This document shows positions 8,413-17,460 of a stretch of 64,000 nucleotides of DNA, one piece after another (within the stretch, counting starts at the first letter, position 1; every line of letters begins with the position of its first letter). The position numbers were made by a program, and so were the translations under genes. The stretch is from Bacteriovoracaceae bacterium UBA6153 (GTDB taxonomy: Bacteria > Bdellovibrionota > Bacteriovoracia > Bacteriovoracales > Bacteriovoracaceae). The stretch lies in NCBI GenBank assembly GCA_002428265.1, contig DIUR01000027.1:62001-126000 (forward strand), in the 5' to 3' direction. A model generated the notes under the pieces. The model had not been told where the DNA came from, made no database searches, and saw only the letters and a program-made list of their open reading frames with translations.

Positions 8413-10875
8413 CTAAATGATTTGCATCATTCTCTTCATAGCTTCCATACACGTTCCACCAACATCATTAAGACCAGCGGGGACCAGTCCTTTTCCTTGA
8501 TAGAATGCTTCTAAAACATTCTCAACTTTTGATGTCGGAAGAAAATCTAACGTAATGTTTCCGTTATAGGTAACATTCTTATAAAGTCCGGCATTCTTAA
8601 ATCCAGATAAGGCATAAACTTTTACTAAAAAGTCTGCATCCGTTTTTTCCGGAACTTTCATCCAAATCATATTCGGATCATCTACTGCCATCTTTACATC
8701 AAGAGTTGCATAAGTTTTCATGTCATCGATAAATTTTTTATTTTTAACTAAGGCAGCCTTAATAATTTTTTCGCTCTCAGCGTTTTTTGCTTTGATGAGC
8801 ACTCCTAATTTTTCTTCTTTTGGATTCCATGTTCCTTCTACCAATGATTTTGAAAAAGCAATTTCAAAGTCTCCAGCAGCTGGATTGCTCTTTTTAATTT
8901 CATGAATGACTTCACTAATTTTTACCAGACGATCTAAAAGGAAGCTGTCTGTAAAAGATGCTTTTGCATTAGCAAACTCAAGAATTTCTTTTTCGCCGGC
9001 ATTCTTAGTGTTTTTAAGGCTTGAGTAAACATAATACCTAAAGGCCGCTGTTTTCTTTTCAAGCACCTTAAAAACTAGATTCTTAAATTTCTCCAACGCA
9101 TTAGCTGGAGCAGCGGCAACAGGAGAAGGTATCCCTTTTGAATCTCGCTCAAATAATTTTGCCAGAAGTTTATTCTGAGCATTTTTTCTCTTTCCACTAG
9201 TTGCGTGAGCAAGTGTTTCTGTATCACTTCCTAAAATATCAGAGATCAATAGGAAGATTTCTAGATTATCTTTTGGGCCGTTGAAAATTCTTCTTAAGTA
9301 TGAAGTTTCAACTTCTACGAACTCTGATCTTGCTTCGGCCTTAGCTAGCCATGCTTTACTTTCTTCAAAAGGAGAACCAACGTGCTCCACTGAGCCTTCG
9401 TACCTTGCGCCTTCGATTTTCATCGCGCCTGGCTTCATGGCCAGACTCGCTTCACCGTCTCTTACAAAAGCAGGTGAGACCAGGTCTCCAACCTTATATC
9501 CTTTTGTGGCAAAAGCACCGGCCGTTCCCATATAAGTGACATTCGTGTGTCCTGTCATCTTAAGCGCTTCAGCTATAGGAATAACTTCATCTCCCCAAAC
9601 GTTTGAGACAACACGCCATCTGATAGTTTTATTTTCACTGTTTTGAAATACGTAATCACACATCTCAATTGTGAAGTTATCATAGTTATAAATTTTAAAT
9701 TTTCCTGGAACCAGATGAGGTTTTTTTGCAAAGTCAGCTTCAAATAAGGCATAAGCATCTTCTACAATTTTTTTATCTTTAAAGATAACTTCGTTTCCAC
9801 TAGTGGCGTTCATCATGGCAAAGAACTTATCTTTTTCTTTTGCACCAAGTGAAGTGATCGTTTTATTGAAAGCAGCAGCATTTTCGTCGTAAAGGTTTTT
9901 TAAGGCCTTGATCTTCCAGAAAATGTTAAATTTACCATCGATTGATTCTTTTTGCCCGATGATAACTCTGTCTGCAGAAGGCAGAAGACGCAATTGCATT
10001 GCATGCTCTTCAGCTTTAGCTGCGTGAAATTTTTTGATATCACCTTTAACTAGAACTTTTGTTTTTAAGTTTTGTCCAGATAGTTTTGAAAGTGAAATCT
10101 GATGGCTTAAGTGATCAAGTCTGTCTTGTCCACCAATGTTGGTGATGGCATAACGATACGTTTTTTCACCAGGGTATTGGATGATATAAATTTTGTTATA
10201 GTTTTTAGCAAAGGGTTTTACTTCAAAGAGAAGTTCACCGTTTTTATCTTTCAATTCTTTTAAGAACTCACGGCTATCACCTAAGTGAAATTCAATCGGG
10301 CGATTGTTTTGATTGGCTTCCCAGAAAATAGCTCTCGTCGTTCTATTAGAAATGTAGTGGCCAGAGTCTAAAGTCATATCTTCAGCGGCCAGCATTTCCG
10401 GCTTAATGGTCATACCATTATCAATTTCAGCACTCGTGCTTGGTACACTTAAATCAATTCCTAATTTACTGTTGGAAAGACTGAAAGCTTCATTGAGTTT
10501 ATTCTTAAAGAAATTGTAACCCCACTTAAGCTGAGTCTGCGTGACTCCTTTCATCAGGTCTTCTTCTTTTAGAATGTTGATAATGAGTTTATCGTAATTA
10601 TTGGCATCACTTAACTCATCAACATCGAGTCCCATTTCCATGATTTGTTCAATGGAGATTCCTCTCAAATGAGCAATAATAGGATCGGGAATCTTTCCTT
10701 CCTGGGCCACTGAGTATTCATTCAAATAGTATTTGAACTTATCTACAGATAGATAATAAGTAATCTCATCAACATTAGAGGCCGGAAGTCTGTTAGCAGA
10801 TGAAGTGCTAGGTTGCCATACAGCACAGCTAGAGATTAAAAGTGAAAAAATGAGTGATAAGCTTAGTGTTTTCAT
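8413..10875 (-). CDS. Large lipoprotein with a nucleoside-phosphorylase-like segment
   Basis: 820 residues. The signal MKTLSLSLIFSLLISSC ends in a good lipobox (LISSC), predicting a lipid-anchored envelope protein. Most of the length is unrecognised. Around residues 425-530 it carries IPIAEALKMTGHTNVTYMGTAGAF then KGYKVGDLVSPAFV, and later VEVETSYL. These resemble the glycine-rich phosphate/nucleoside loop and the M-E/V-E-T ribose-binding segment of the PNP/UDP phosphorylase superfamily (M449 opens MGTAGAF). The start codon overlaps the upstream stop by one base and the next gene follows after 24 bases, so it is tightly coupled in the operon. The phosphorylase assignment rests on short motifs only. 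Confidence 0.5.
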   Translation of the reverse strand: MKTLSLSLIFSLLISSCAVWQPSTSSANRLPASNVDEITYYLSVDKFKYYLNEYSVAQEGKIPDPIIAHLRGISIEQIMEMGLDVDELSDANNYDKLIINILKEEDLMKGVTQTQLKWGYNFFKNKLNEAFSLSNSKLGIDLSVPSTSAEIDNGMTIKPEMLAAEDMTLDSGHYISNRTTRAIFWEANQNNRPIEFHLGDSREFLKELKDKNGELLFEVKPFAKNYNKIYIIQYPGEKTYRYAITNIGGQDRLDHLSHQISLSKLSGQNLKTKVLVKGDIKKFHAAKAEEHAMQLRLLPSADRVIIGQKESIDGKFNIFWKIKALKNLYDENAAAFNKTITSLGAKEKDKFFAMMNATSGNEVIFKDKKIVEDAYALFEADFAKKPHLVPGKFKIYNYDNFTIEMCDYVFQNSENKTIRWRVVSNVWGDEVIPIAEALKMTGHTNVTYMGTAGAFATKGYKVGDLVSPAFVRDGEASLAMKPGAMKIEGARYEGSVEHVGSPFEESKAWLAKAEARSEFVEVETSYLRRIFNGPKDNLEIFLLISDILGSDTETLAHATSGKRKNAQNKLLAKLFERDSKGIPSPVAAAPANALEKFKNLVFKVLEKKTAAFRYYVYSSLKNTKNAGEKEILEFANAKASFTDSFLLDRLVKISEVIHEIKKSNPAAGDFEIAFSKSLVEGTWNPKEEKLGVLIKAKNAESEKIIKAALVKNKKFIDDMKTYATLDVKMAVDDPNMIWMKVPEKTDADFLVKVYALSGFKNAGLYKNVTYNGNITLDFLPTSKVENVLEAFYQGKGLVPAGLNDVGGTCMEAMKRMMQII

Positions 10876-12449
10876 TAGTTCGCCGCCCAGAATAATTGAA
10901 TCAGGTCTTTACAGTTTAGTTCACCTTGAGGATTTAAGCTGACAGGTGGAGCACCCTCAGTAATGAATTTTTTATAGAATTTTAAATTTGAAGGTCCAGG
11001 ATTGGCCCCTTTAACATCTACCATTTCTTTGTAGTTGCCGCTAAAAAAAGCATAACTATTTTTTTTGATTTTAATAATCACATCATCTTTTTTCGCTTCA
11101 CCAAATTCTTTAGCAATCATTTTTTCTAACTTTTCTTCAAGGTACTTTTTATTATTTACACCTGGAACAAGATCAGAGTCAGCAATCCCAATCATTTCAT
11201 CAGGAAAAGTTGTAAGAGGAACTAGGTATTCGATTTCGTGTTCAAAACTCGAAGCATAGTTAAAATTTAAAAGTCTTGGATCCATTAAGTATGCCGAAAC
11301 TCTCTTTCCACCAAATTGCTCAGCGACAGATAATTTAGGGCTGAATGAAAGAAATGGGCTTCCAGCGGGAGTTCCCGAATGGTTGACGAACATTGTGGTG
11401 ATGCGTGCCGATTGAGAATATTCATCATTGTCGCCAATCATTCCGATAAATTTGCTATTCATGGCCTCGAGAGTACGCAGTCTTCTGTTCCACGAGCCTT
11501 GGTTTTTAACCATTCCCGTAGACATTACAAAAGCCCTACCTTGAAGAATCGCTTCTTTTTCAGAAAGCTCTTTTGTCCCCACAACTACCCTGTGAACATA
11601 GTCGTCGGCAATTCCTCTGTAGATTAAAATTCTTTGGTCAAGCGGCACTGGATTCAGTACAACTTCCATATATGTTTCCCAAAATTCTTTTTCAAAGGGA
11701 GGCATTCCTTCCCAAGGAAGATATTTTTTTAGAACGGCCATAGCACCTTTGCGATCATTTTTAGCAATCATCATCCTGAACTGTTTTCCTTCTGGGGCCT
11801 TATCTAGTTCAGCTAAAACGGATTTTCTTTTATCGCGATTGATTGCTCTTTTGGCCTTGAGTGCTTTGATGGAAGGCTTAAGTTCATCCCTTAAGCTTTC
11901 TACTTCTTTTGTTGCATCTAGATATCCATCAGCTTGGTAAAGGGCCACTGCCTCTCCGTAGTGATGACTATGTTGTGTTCTTAATTTTAAAATATTATCT
12001 AAAGCAATAGGATCTCCTTCTTTAGCGTTGTGATAAATCTCAAATGCCATAAAGGGGGTTCTAAGATTTCCATTACTCCTAAGGCCATGAAGGAAATCTG
12101 TTAGAGCATAGGTTGCATTAGCATCGCTTAATGCTTTAGGGGTGTGATAAATGCGATAAACTAACTTGGAGTTTTTTTCATCAACATCTAATTCAAGTTT
12201 GTAAGCTGTGTCACCTGGAAGTGAGCTACTCTTTATTAGTTCTAATTTAAAAGTATCTTTTTGATATTGAAAAAGATCTTCAATTATTTTTTTTCCATCG
12301 CCACTTGGTTTTTTATCAATGTGAGGAATTGAAAATGCACTGTTGAATATGTCATTATCAACTTGCGCAGGAACGCGCTCAGCTATTGTTGAACATGCAT
12401 TCAAAATGAGTAATAAACATAGCCCTAAAAGTTGAATTAATTTTTTCAC
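10875..12449 (-). CDS. Lipoprotein with a predicted mono-ADP-ribosyltransferase (R-S-E) domain
   Basis: 524 residues; GTG start with AAGGAG nearby. MKKLIQLLGLCLLLILNAC gives a standard lipobox (LNAC). The C-terminal half fits the ART exoenzyme fold of toxins: LIYRG with R278 on strand 1, FLSFSPKLSVAEQFGG with S368-F-S370 standing for the S-T-S motif, and FEHEIEYLVPL with E405-I-E407 as the catalytic E-x-E. The R to S spacing is 90 and S to E about 37, close to C3-like and related ARTs. Such enzymes move ADP-ribose from NAD+ to a protein (E-x-E types usually to arginine). The N-terminal 250 residues are unrecognised. It heads a four-gene operon and is divergent from mpl. Confidence 0.6.
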   Translation of the reverse strand: MKKLIQLLGLCLLLILNACSTIAERVPAQVDNDIFNSAFSIPHIDKKPSGDGKKIIEDLFQYQKDTFKLELIKSSSLPGDTAYKLELDVDEKNSKLVYRIYHTPKALSDANATYALTDFLHGLRSNGNLRTPFMAFEIYHNAKEGDPIALDNILKLRTQHSHHYGEAVALYQADGYLDATKEVESLRDELKPSIKALKAKRAINRDKRKSVLAELDKAPEGKQFRMMIAKNDRKGAMAVLKKYLPWEGMPPFEKEFWETYMEVVLNPVPLDQRILIYRGIADDYVHRVVVGTKELSEKEAILQGRAFVMSTGMVKNQGSWNRRLRTLEAMNSKFIGMIGDNDEYSQSARITTMFVNHSGTPAGSPFLSFSPKLSVAEQFGGKRVSAYLMDPRLLNFNYASSFEHEIEYLVPLTTFPDEMIGIADSDLVPGVNNKKYLEEKLEKMIAKEFGEAKKDDVIIKIKKNSYAFFSGNYKEMVDVKGANPGPSNLKFYKKFITEGAPPVSLNPQGELNCKDLIQLFWAAN

Positions 12450-12483
12450 AAAACTCCTTATCTCTTAGTATCTTCGGCAACAT

Positions 12484-12512
12484 TTGGCTTATGTTTTAGC
12501 CTTTAATATGAT
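12484..12512 (+). promoter_or_regulatory. Candidate sigma-70 promoter for mpl
   Basis: TTGGCT and TATGAT (5 of 6 at -10) are spaced by exactly 17 bases, ending 41 bases before the mpl start. They sit in the short divergent gap between the lipoprotein operon and mpl. Confidence 0.5.
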
Positions 12513-12553
12513 AAGATTGAGAAACGATTTACCAATAGAAGACAGGATCACTC

Positions 12554-14002
12554 ATGAATATGAAAAACAAACTTGACTATACTGCTTTGAAAAAACTTCA
12601 AAAGGATATTAAGCGAGTGTTTTTCTACAGGGTGTGTGGGACAGGAATGGGCGCGGCCGCTTGTTTACTAAAAGAAAAAGGTTTTGAAGTTGAAGGTGGT
12701 GATACGAATTTTTATCCGCCGATGAGTACATATCTTGAGTCGACAGGCATTCCATTACATAAATTGGATAAAATTGATCAGGCATTTTTAAAGTCATTTG
12801 ATCTTATTGTTGTTGGTAATGTTATTCCTAAAGGTGGCCCGGATGCCTCACTCATTGAAGAACTTGGCGTAAACTTCTCTTCATTTCCAACAGCAATCGG
12901 TGCTCTGGTTTTAAGTGAAGTTAATGTGATTGGTATCGCAGGAACTCACGGAAAAACGACAACGACTTATTTAGCAACTCAGGTTTTTGAAAACCTTAAA
13001 GCTGACCCGGGCTACCTGATCGGTGGAGTTATGGAAGGAAGACCTTCTTCAAGACTGGGAAGCGGAAAGTATTTTTTCATTGAATCAGATGAGTATGATT
13101 CAGCTTACTTTGAAAAGATCTCTAAGTTCAGGTCTTATTCAATTGATAATTTAATTCTAACTTCTCTTGAGTATGATCATGCTGATATTTTTGGATCAGT
13201 TGAAGAAATCAAAGATCAGTTCAGAGCAGCTATTCCCCATATTTCAAAAAAGTTTATCTTCTCATCAGATTATCCAGCGGCCAATGAACTCTTTAGTGAG
13301 TTTTCTAATGGAGACAAAGATAAGTGGATGAAGTACGGAGAGCAGTCTGAGATTGGCCCGAAAATTCTTAAGTCCGGACCAGAAGGAACTTCGTTTCAAT
13401 TAAAAGTGAATAAAGAAGATTATGTTTTTGAAACAAATCTTATCGGTCGCCATAATGTTATGAATCTTTCTTCAGTTATTTTATATGCACTGACAGAAGG
13501 ATTTACTAAAGCTCAATTGCAAGCAGCGATTAAAGATTTACAGATGGTTAAGCGCCGTCAGGAAGTTAGAGGTATTTATAAAGGTGCACTTGTTATTGAT
13601 GACTTTGCTCACCACCCTCGTGCCGTTGAGTTAACTCTCGATGGGATTATTACTAAATATCCTGGTAAAAAAATTAATGTCATTATGGAGCCGAACTCGG
13701 CAACAGCAAGAAGTGCAATTTTTCAAAAAGAGTTTGAAGAGTCTCTCTCTCGTGCCTCTTCAGTTATTTTTACAAAACCTACAAGGCCCACAAGCGTAAA
13801 AGATGTGGGCGATCTTGATATCTATAAAATCACAGAAGTTGTAAGAGCTTCGGGAAGACCAGGCAGTGTTGTCGGTAATCTCGCTGAGCTTATGACGGAA
13901 ATCGAAAAAGTGACCGGTGAAGAAAACGTTATCTTAATTTTAAGTAATGGAACATGTCTTGGACTTTGGGAGTCCGACTTTGTTAAAAATCTAAAAAAAT
14001 AA
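12554..14002 (+). CDS. mpl: UDP-N-acetylmuramate:L-Ala-gamma-D-Glu-meso-DAP ligase
   Basis: 482 residues, a Mur-ligase family protein. The N-terminal Rossmann part has CGTGMGAAACLLKEKG near residue 28, the ATP loop is G130-T-H-G-K-T-T-T-T, and the central domain has ESDEYDSAYFEKISKF followed by LEYDHADIF. This arrangement separates Mpl from MurC. Mpl re-attaches recycled murein tripeptide to UDP-MurNAc in the cytoplasm, so it marks peptidoglycan recycling. A second in-frame ATG lies two codons downstream, but AGGA before the first supports 12554. A gap of 4 bases to the SleB-like hydrolase gene suggests an operon of wall breakdown and salvage. Confidence 0.9.
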   Translation: MNMKNKLDYTALKKLQKDIKRVFFYRVCGTGMGAAACLLKEKGFEVEGGDTNFYPPMSTYLESTGIPLHKLDKIDQAFLKSFDLIVVGNVIPKGGPDASLIEELGVNFSSFPTAIGALVLSEVNVIGIAGTHGKTTTTYLATQVFENLKADPGYLIGGVMEGRPSSRLGSGKYFFIESDEYDSAYFEKISKFRSYSIDNLILTSLEYDHADIFGSVEEIKDQFRAAIPHISKKFIFSSDYPAANELFSEFSNGDKDKWMKYGEQSEIGPKILKSGPEGTSFQLKVNKEDYVFETNLIGRHNVMNLSSVILYALTEGFTKAQLQAAIKDLQMVKRRQEVRGIYKGALVIDDFAHHPRAVELTLDGIITKYPGKKINVIMEPNSATARSAIFQKEFEESLSRASSVIFTKPTRPTSVKDVGDLDIYKITEVVRASGRPGSVVGNLAELMTEIEKVTGEENVILILSNGTCLGLWESDFVKNLKK

Positions 14003-14006
14003 AAAA

Positions 14007-15698
14007 ATGCTGTTTTTATTAAATGCCGCTACATTGTTGCTTCTTGCCCAACCAGCGTGGGCAAAAAGTAAACTCGATCAAGCTGTGCTTGGCGAGTATT
14101 TAAAAATACAAAAAGAGTATGCGGCATCGTCATGTAAGCCGGGAGTGGCCGAAGCTTATCAGGCATTGGATACAAAATACCGCGGAGATGGAAATTATAT
14201 TCCTGTTCTCCTAGATCAAAAAGTCGATCAAAAAACAATCAAAGCAACATTGCCTCTGATTAAAGAAAAAATCGCCTGGATAAAATCTCAGACTGAAATT
14301 TTGAAAAAAACTACCAGTTTTGAAGATGCCCTTCAAACACTGAAGCGTATTGAAAATGAAGTGCAGGTTCTTCAGGAAGCTAAAAAAGATTATTTCTTAG
14401 CAAAAAAGAAAGAGAAAAAAATTGATATCGAAGAGCGGGCCCAGAAACAGTTCGCTCAGCTCATGAAAGAAGTAGAGCTCTTTAGAGGCCAGGTCGCCTT
14501 TTTATTGAGTTTTAAATTTCCCCTTAATCATCTTGAATTAAGAGGCGAGTACGAAAAATTTAAAAACGTTAATACACCAGTCGCGCGCTCTAAGGCCAAT
14601 GCCATTTATCTATCCCGCAGAATGTATCAGGATGGATCTTATGATGAAAATCTATCCCGCAATGATTCTGTCATTAGAGCTGGTTTCGATACACTTTATC
14701 TTTCATTGTATAAGCAAAAAAATCGCACATTCCTAACGGAGAATGAAAGATCAGATTTTAAATTTATTATTACGAACTTTAAAAACCTTTTAGAGCTTGG
14801 CCCTGAAGCCTTAGTCGTGAGATTTAATGAGTGGAGCGATAGAGCTGAGAGAAGTCTCGCTTTTTATCAGGATCTTTCTGACGGAAAGAAAATAAAAATT
14901 GCAGAGACTGATACTGTCGCAGACGTAACGGCGATATTAGAAGAAAGAGCAAAATCACTTTCAAATCTGAAGGCCTTTGTCTTAAAAAAAGAAGGCGAAA
15001 CTTACGAATACTGGTCGAAAAAGTCAGAGTTGTTTCAATACTTATATGCGATGGAGACAATTCTCTATGCAGAAGTAGGGCGCATTGATGCGCCGGATGC
15101 ATTAGAGAGAAGGGATGTCGCTCAAGTTGTTATCAATAGATTTTCTCATCCTTTTTATAGTGACCTTACGAGTACCGATTCTATTTTTAATTTCATTCCT
15201 AGTGATGTGAAGACTAAAGAGCATAAGTGGCTCAACGTTCTTTTTAAAGAAGGTGAGTTCTCATTTACTTATTTTTATATCCCTGGAAATCTTCATATCT
15301 ATTGCCCAGACATGTCGAAAGTCGGTCAGTTTCTTCGTCGTGAAAACGTTCGTATTGCTCTAGAGCTACTCAATAAACCTAGAAAGAATTTTCCGGCCTT
15401 AAGATATTTTTCTCGCATGAGTATGTATGGAAGAATCGAGATGGATTCTCTTTGGGAAGACTATAAAGCAGTTGGGGAAGTGCCTGGTAAGCCGGTTAAA
15501 AACCCTAAAAGCCTCGCCACTCTTTATAAGCAGGATAGATATAAGTTTCTATATGACTTCGAAGTTCCTGATAAGAAAAAGACCTACTTAGTTGTTGAAA
15601 TGAAAGGTAAGCCTTATGTTGTCGATTTCAATAAACCTAGTCAGGTCTATTATTACCGAAACCCCCACCAATTTCGTTATTTTGCTCCTCTAAAATGA
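14007..15698 (+). CDS. Exported SleB-like cell-wall hydrolase candidate
   Basis: 563 residues with a signal peptide (LFLLNAATLLLLAQPAWA). Residues about 20-330 are charged and helical with coiled-coil character. The C-terminal part contains ILYAEVGRIDAPDALERRDVAQVVINR near residue 352, which resembles the E-A-x-G-E...V-A-x-V-V-x-N-R core of the SleB/CwlJ (Hydrolase_2) family of peptidoglycan hydrolases, with the Glu of AEVGR as candidate catalytic acid. A conserved-looking aromatic tail follows (KTYLVVEMKGKPYVVDF). It begins 4 bases after mpl. The hydrolase call depends on one short motif, so it is moderate. Confidence 0.5.
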   Translation: MLFLLNAATLLLLAQPAWAKSKLDQAVLGEYLKIQKEYAASSCKPGVAEAYQALDTKYRGDGNYIPVLLDQKVDQKTIKATLPLIKEKIAWIKSQTEILKKTTSFEDALQTLKRIENEVQVLQEAKKDYFLAKKKEKKIDIEERAQKQFAQLMKEVELFRGQVAFLLSFKFPLNHLELRGEYEKFKNVNTPVARSKANAIYLSRRMYQDGSYDENLSRNDSVIRAGFDTLYLSLYKQKNRTFLTENERSDFKFIITNFKNLLELGPEALVVRFNEWSDRAERSLAFYQDLSDGKKIKIAETDTVADVTAILEERAKSLSNLKAFVLKKEGETYEYWSKKSELFQYLYAMETILYAEVGRIDAPDALERRDVAQVVINRFSHPFYSDLTSTDSIFNFIPSDVKTKEHKWLNVLFKEGEFSFTYFYIPGNLHIYCPDMSKVGQFLRRENVRIALELLNKPRKNFPALRYFSRMSMYGRIEMDSLWEDYKAVGEVPGKPVKNPKSLATLYKQDRYKFLYDFEVPDKKKTYLVVEMKGKPYVVDFNKPSQVYYYRNPHQFRYFAPLK

Positions 15699-15718
15699 TT
15701 TGATATCTGGATAATGCG

Positions 15719-15775
15719 AGTGTATATTGCCCGAATACACTAGAGTATTATTTGTTTAGGTAAAATTTATTTACC
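15719..15775 (+). promoter_or_regulatory. metK leader with two hairpins
   Basis: The 99-base gap before metK holds AGTGTAT/ATACACT (stem 15719-15725 with 15735-15741) and GGTAAA/TTTACC (15759-15764 with 15770-15775). The second sits just before the TTTTTTGGAG ribosome binding region. No known SAM riboswitch core was recognised, so the role is open. Confidence 0.35.
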
Positions 15776-15797
15776 AGCATTTTTTGGAGAATTTTAT

Positions 15798-16952
15798 ATG
15801 TTGAAAGATTACATCTTTACGTCTGAATCAGTTACTGAAGGTCACCCAGATAAAATGGCCGATCAAATTTCAGATGCAGTACTGGACGCTATGCTAGCTC
15901 AAGACCCAAAGTCACGTGTTGCATGCGAAACTATGATCACAACTGGTTTAGTTGTTCTTGCTGGAGAGATTACTACGAATGCAAACGTAGACTTCCAAGC
16001 TATCGTTAGAAACACAATTAAGAAAATTGGTTACGACCACTCAGATAAAGGTTTCGACGCTACTACATGTGGTGTTTCAGTTGTTCTTGGAAAGCAATCT
16101 CCAGATATCGCTCAAGGTGTTGACGAAGGAAAAGGGACTTTCACTGAACAAGGTGCTGGAGACCAAGGTTTAATGTTTGGTTACGCTTGTAACGAAACAG
16201 CTAACTTCATGCCACTTACAATCGATCTATCTCACCAACTTGCAAGAAAACTTTCTGAGGTTAGAAAGAATGGTCCTCTTCCATTACTTCGTGCTGATGG
16301 GAAGACTCAAGTTTCTGCTCAATACGTAAACGGAAAAATTTCACGTTTAGATGCAATCGTTCTTTCTACTCAGCACGCTGAAGAAATGACGTTAAAGCAA
16401 ATCGAAGAAGGAATCAGAGCTGAAGTAATCAACAAAGTTGTTCCAGCTAACCTTATCGACAACAAAACTAAAATTTACATCAACCCAACTGGAAGATTCG
16501 TTATCGGTGGACCAATGGGAGACTGTGGTCTTACAGGAAGAAAAATCATCGTAGATACTTACGGTGGTCACGGTGCTCACGGTGGTGGAGCTTTCTCTGG
16601 AAAGGATCCATCTAAAGTTGATAGATCAGCAGCGTACGCTGCTCGTCACGTAGCTAAGCACATCGTTGCAGCGGGCCTTGCTGAAAAAGCACTAGTTCAA
16701 GTTGCCTACGCAATTGGTGTTGCTCAACCAGTATCTTTCCTTGTTGAAACATACGGAACAGAAAAAGTTGATATCAATAAGCTAACAACTGTTATCAACC
16801 AAATGTTTGATATGAAGCCAAGAGCTATCATTGAAAGACTTGGTCTTCTTAAGCCAATCTACTCTGACACTGCTGCTTACGGGCACTTTGGTAGAGACAT
16901 TTTCCCATGGGAAAAACTAGATCGTTTAGAAGAACTTAAATCACATTTCTAA
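15798..16952 (+). CDS. metK: S-adenosylmethionine synthetase
   Basis: 384 residues, the usual length. FTSESVTEGHPDKMADQISDA at the N terminus is the substrate-binding signature, GAGDQGLMFGYA starts at residue 119 and is the family's ATP-binding hexapeptide region, and GGGAFSGKDPSKVDRSAAY is the second signature. The enzyme makes SAM from methionine and ATP in the cytoplasm. A good GGAG precedes ATG 15798. Codon use looks optimised and the gene ends in a strong terminator, consistent with high, independent expression. Confidence 0.97.
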   Translation: MLKDYIFTSESVTEGHPDKMADQISDAVLDAMLAQDPKSRVACETMITTGLVVLAGEITTNANVDFQAIVRNTIKKIGYDHSDKGFDATTCGVSVVLGKQSPDIAQGVDEGKGTFTEQGAGDQGLMFGYACNETANFMPLTIDLSHQLARKLSEVRKNGPLPLLRADGKTQVSAQYVNGKISRLDAIVLSTQHAEEMTLKQIEEGIRAEVINKVVPANLIDNKTKIYINPTGRFVIGGPMGDCGLTGRKIIVDTYGGHGAHGGGAFSGKDPSKVDRSAAYAARHVAKHIVAAGLAEKALVQVAYAIGVAQPVSFLVETYGTEKVDINKLTTVINQMFDMKPRAIIERLGLLKPIYSDTAAYGHFGRDIFPWEKLDRLEELKSHF

Positions 16953-16960
16953 GTTTAAAG

Positions 16961-16984
16961 GCCCTCGTAAGAGGGCTTTTTTTT
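16961..16984 (+). terminator. Rho-independent terminator of metK
   Basis: GCCCTC-GTAA-GAGGGC stem-loop followed by eight T residues, 8 bases after the metK stop. Confidence 0.92.
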
Positions 16985-17047
16985 GTCCAAAAAGGCCTAT
17001 GCTTTCCCCCTTGATCCGATCAATTTATAATGGCAACATTTTATAAG

Positions 17048-17452
17048 ATGAAAAAGTTTATACTTATTACATTACTAATTTCGTTTCATACTCACGCAGA
17101 AAACTCGCGTTCTCCTGCTGTATTAGACGGCTCTTGCAATCTCGATATCGCCACAACTGTTACGACGGTTGTTGATGGCAAACAAGTTGTGAAAGAAAAA
17201 CCTATCGCACAAGTTCAAAAAGAGCAGTGTATAGAAGTTCGCAAGTGTATGAACTCGGCACTTGATGGCGAAATGGAAGAGCTAAAAAGCTTAGAAGCTG
17301 TTGCTTGCAGTAATACTTTAAATCCCGTTACCACTAAGACTCCGGGAAATATCATCGATAAAAATTATGATGGTAAAAGAAAAGCGAAAGCTGAATCTGA
17401 ACCTGAGAGTGTCACTCCAACTAAACCTGAAACGAAAGCCACGGTTAGGTAG
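17048..17452 (+). CDS. Small secreted hypothetical protein
   Basis: 134 residues from ATG 17048. An ATG 18 bases upstream is in frame, but the later start gives a compact signal peptide (MKKFILITLLISFHTHA). The mature part has four cysteines in the first 75 residues and a Lys/Glu/Pro-rich low-complexity tail. No family was recognised. It lies 8 bases before a small membrane protein gene, so the pair is likely co-transcribed. Confidence 0.6.
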   Translation: MKKFILITLLISFHTHAENSRSPAVLDGSCNLDIATTVTTVVDGKQVVKEKPIAQVQKEQCIEVRKCMNSALDGEMEELKSLEAVACSNTLNPVTTKTPGNIIDKNYDGKRKAKAESEPESVTPTKPETKATVR

Positions 17453-17460
17453 GAGCTTCA

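Noticed and set aside
15699..15797. SAM riboswitch before metK
   Set aside because: No SAM-I, SAM-II or SAM-III core pattern was seen, only two short stems.
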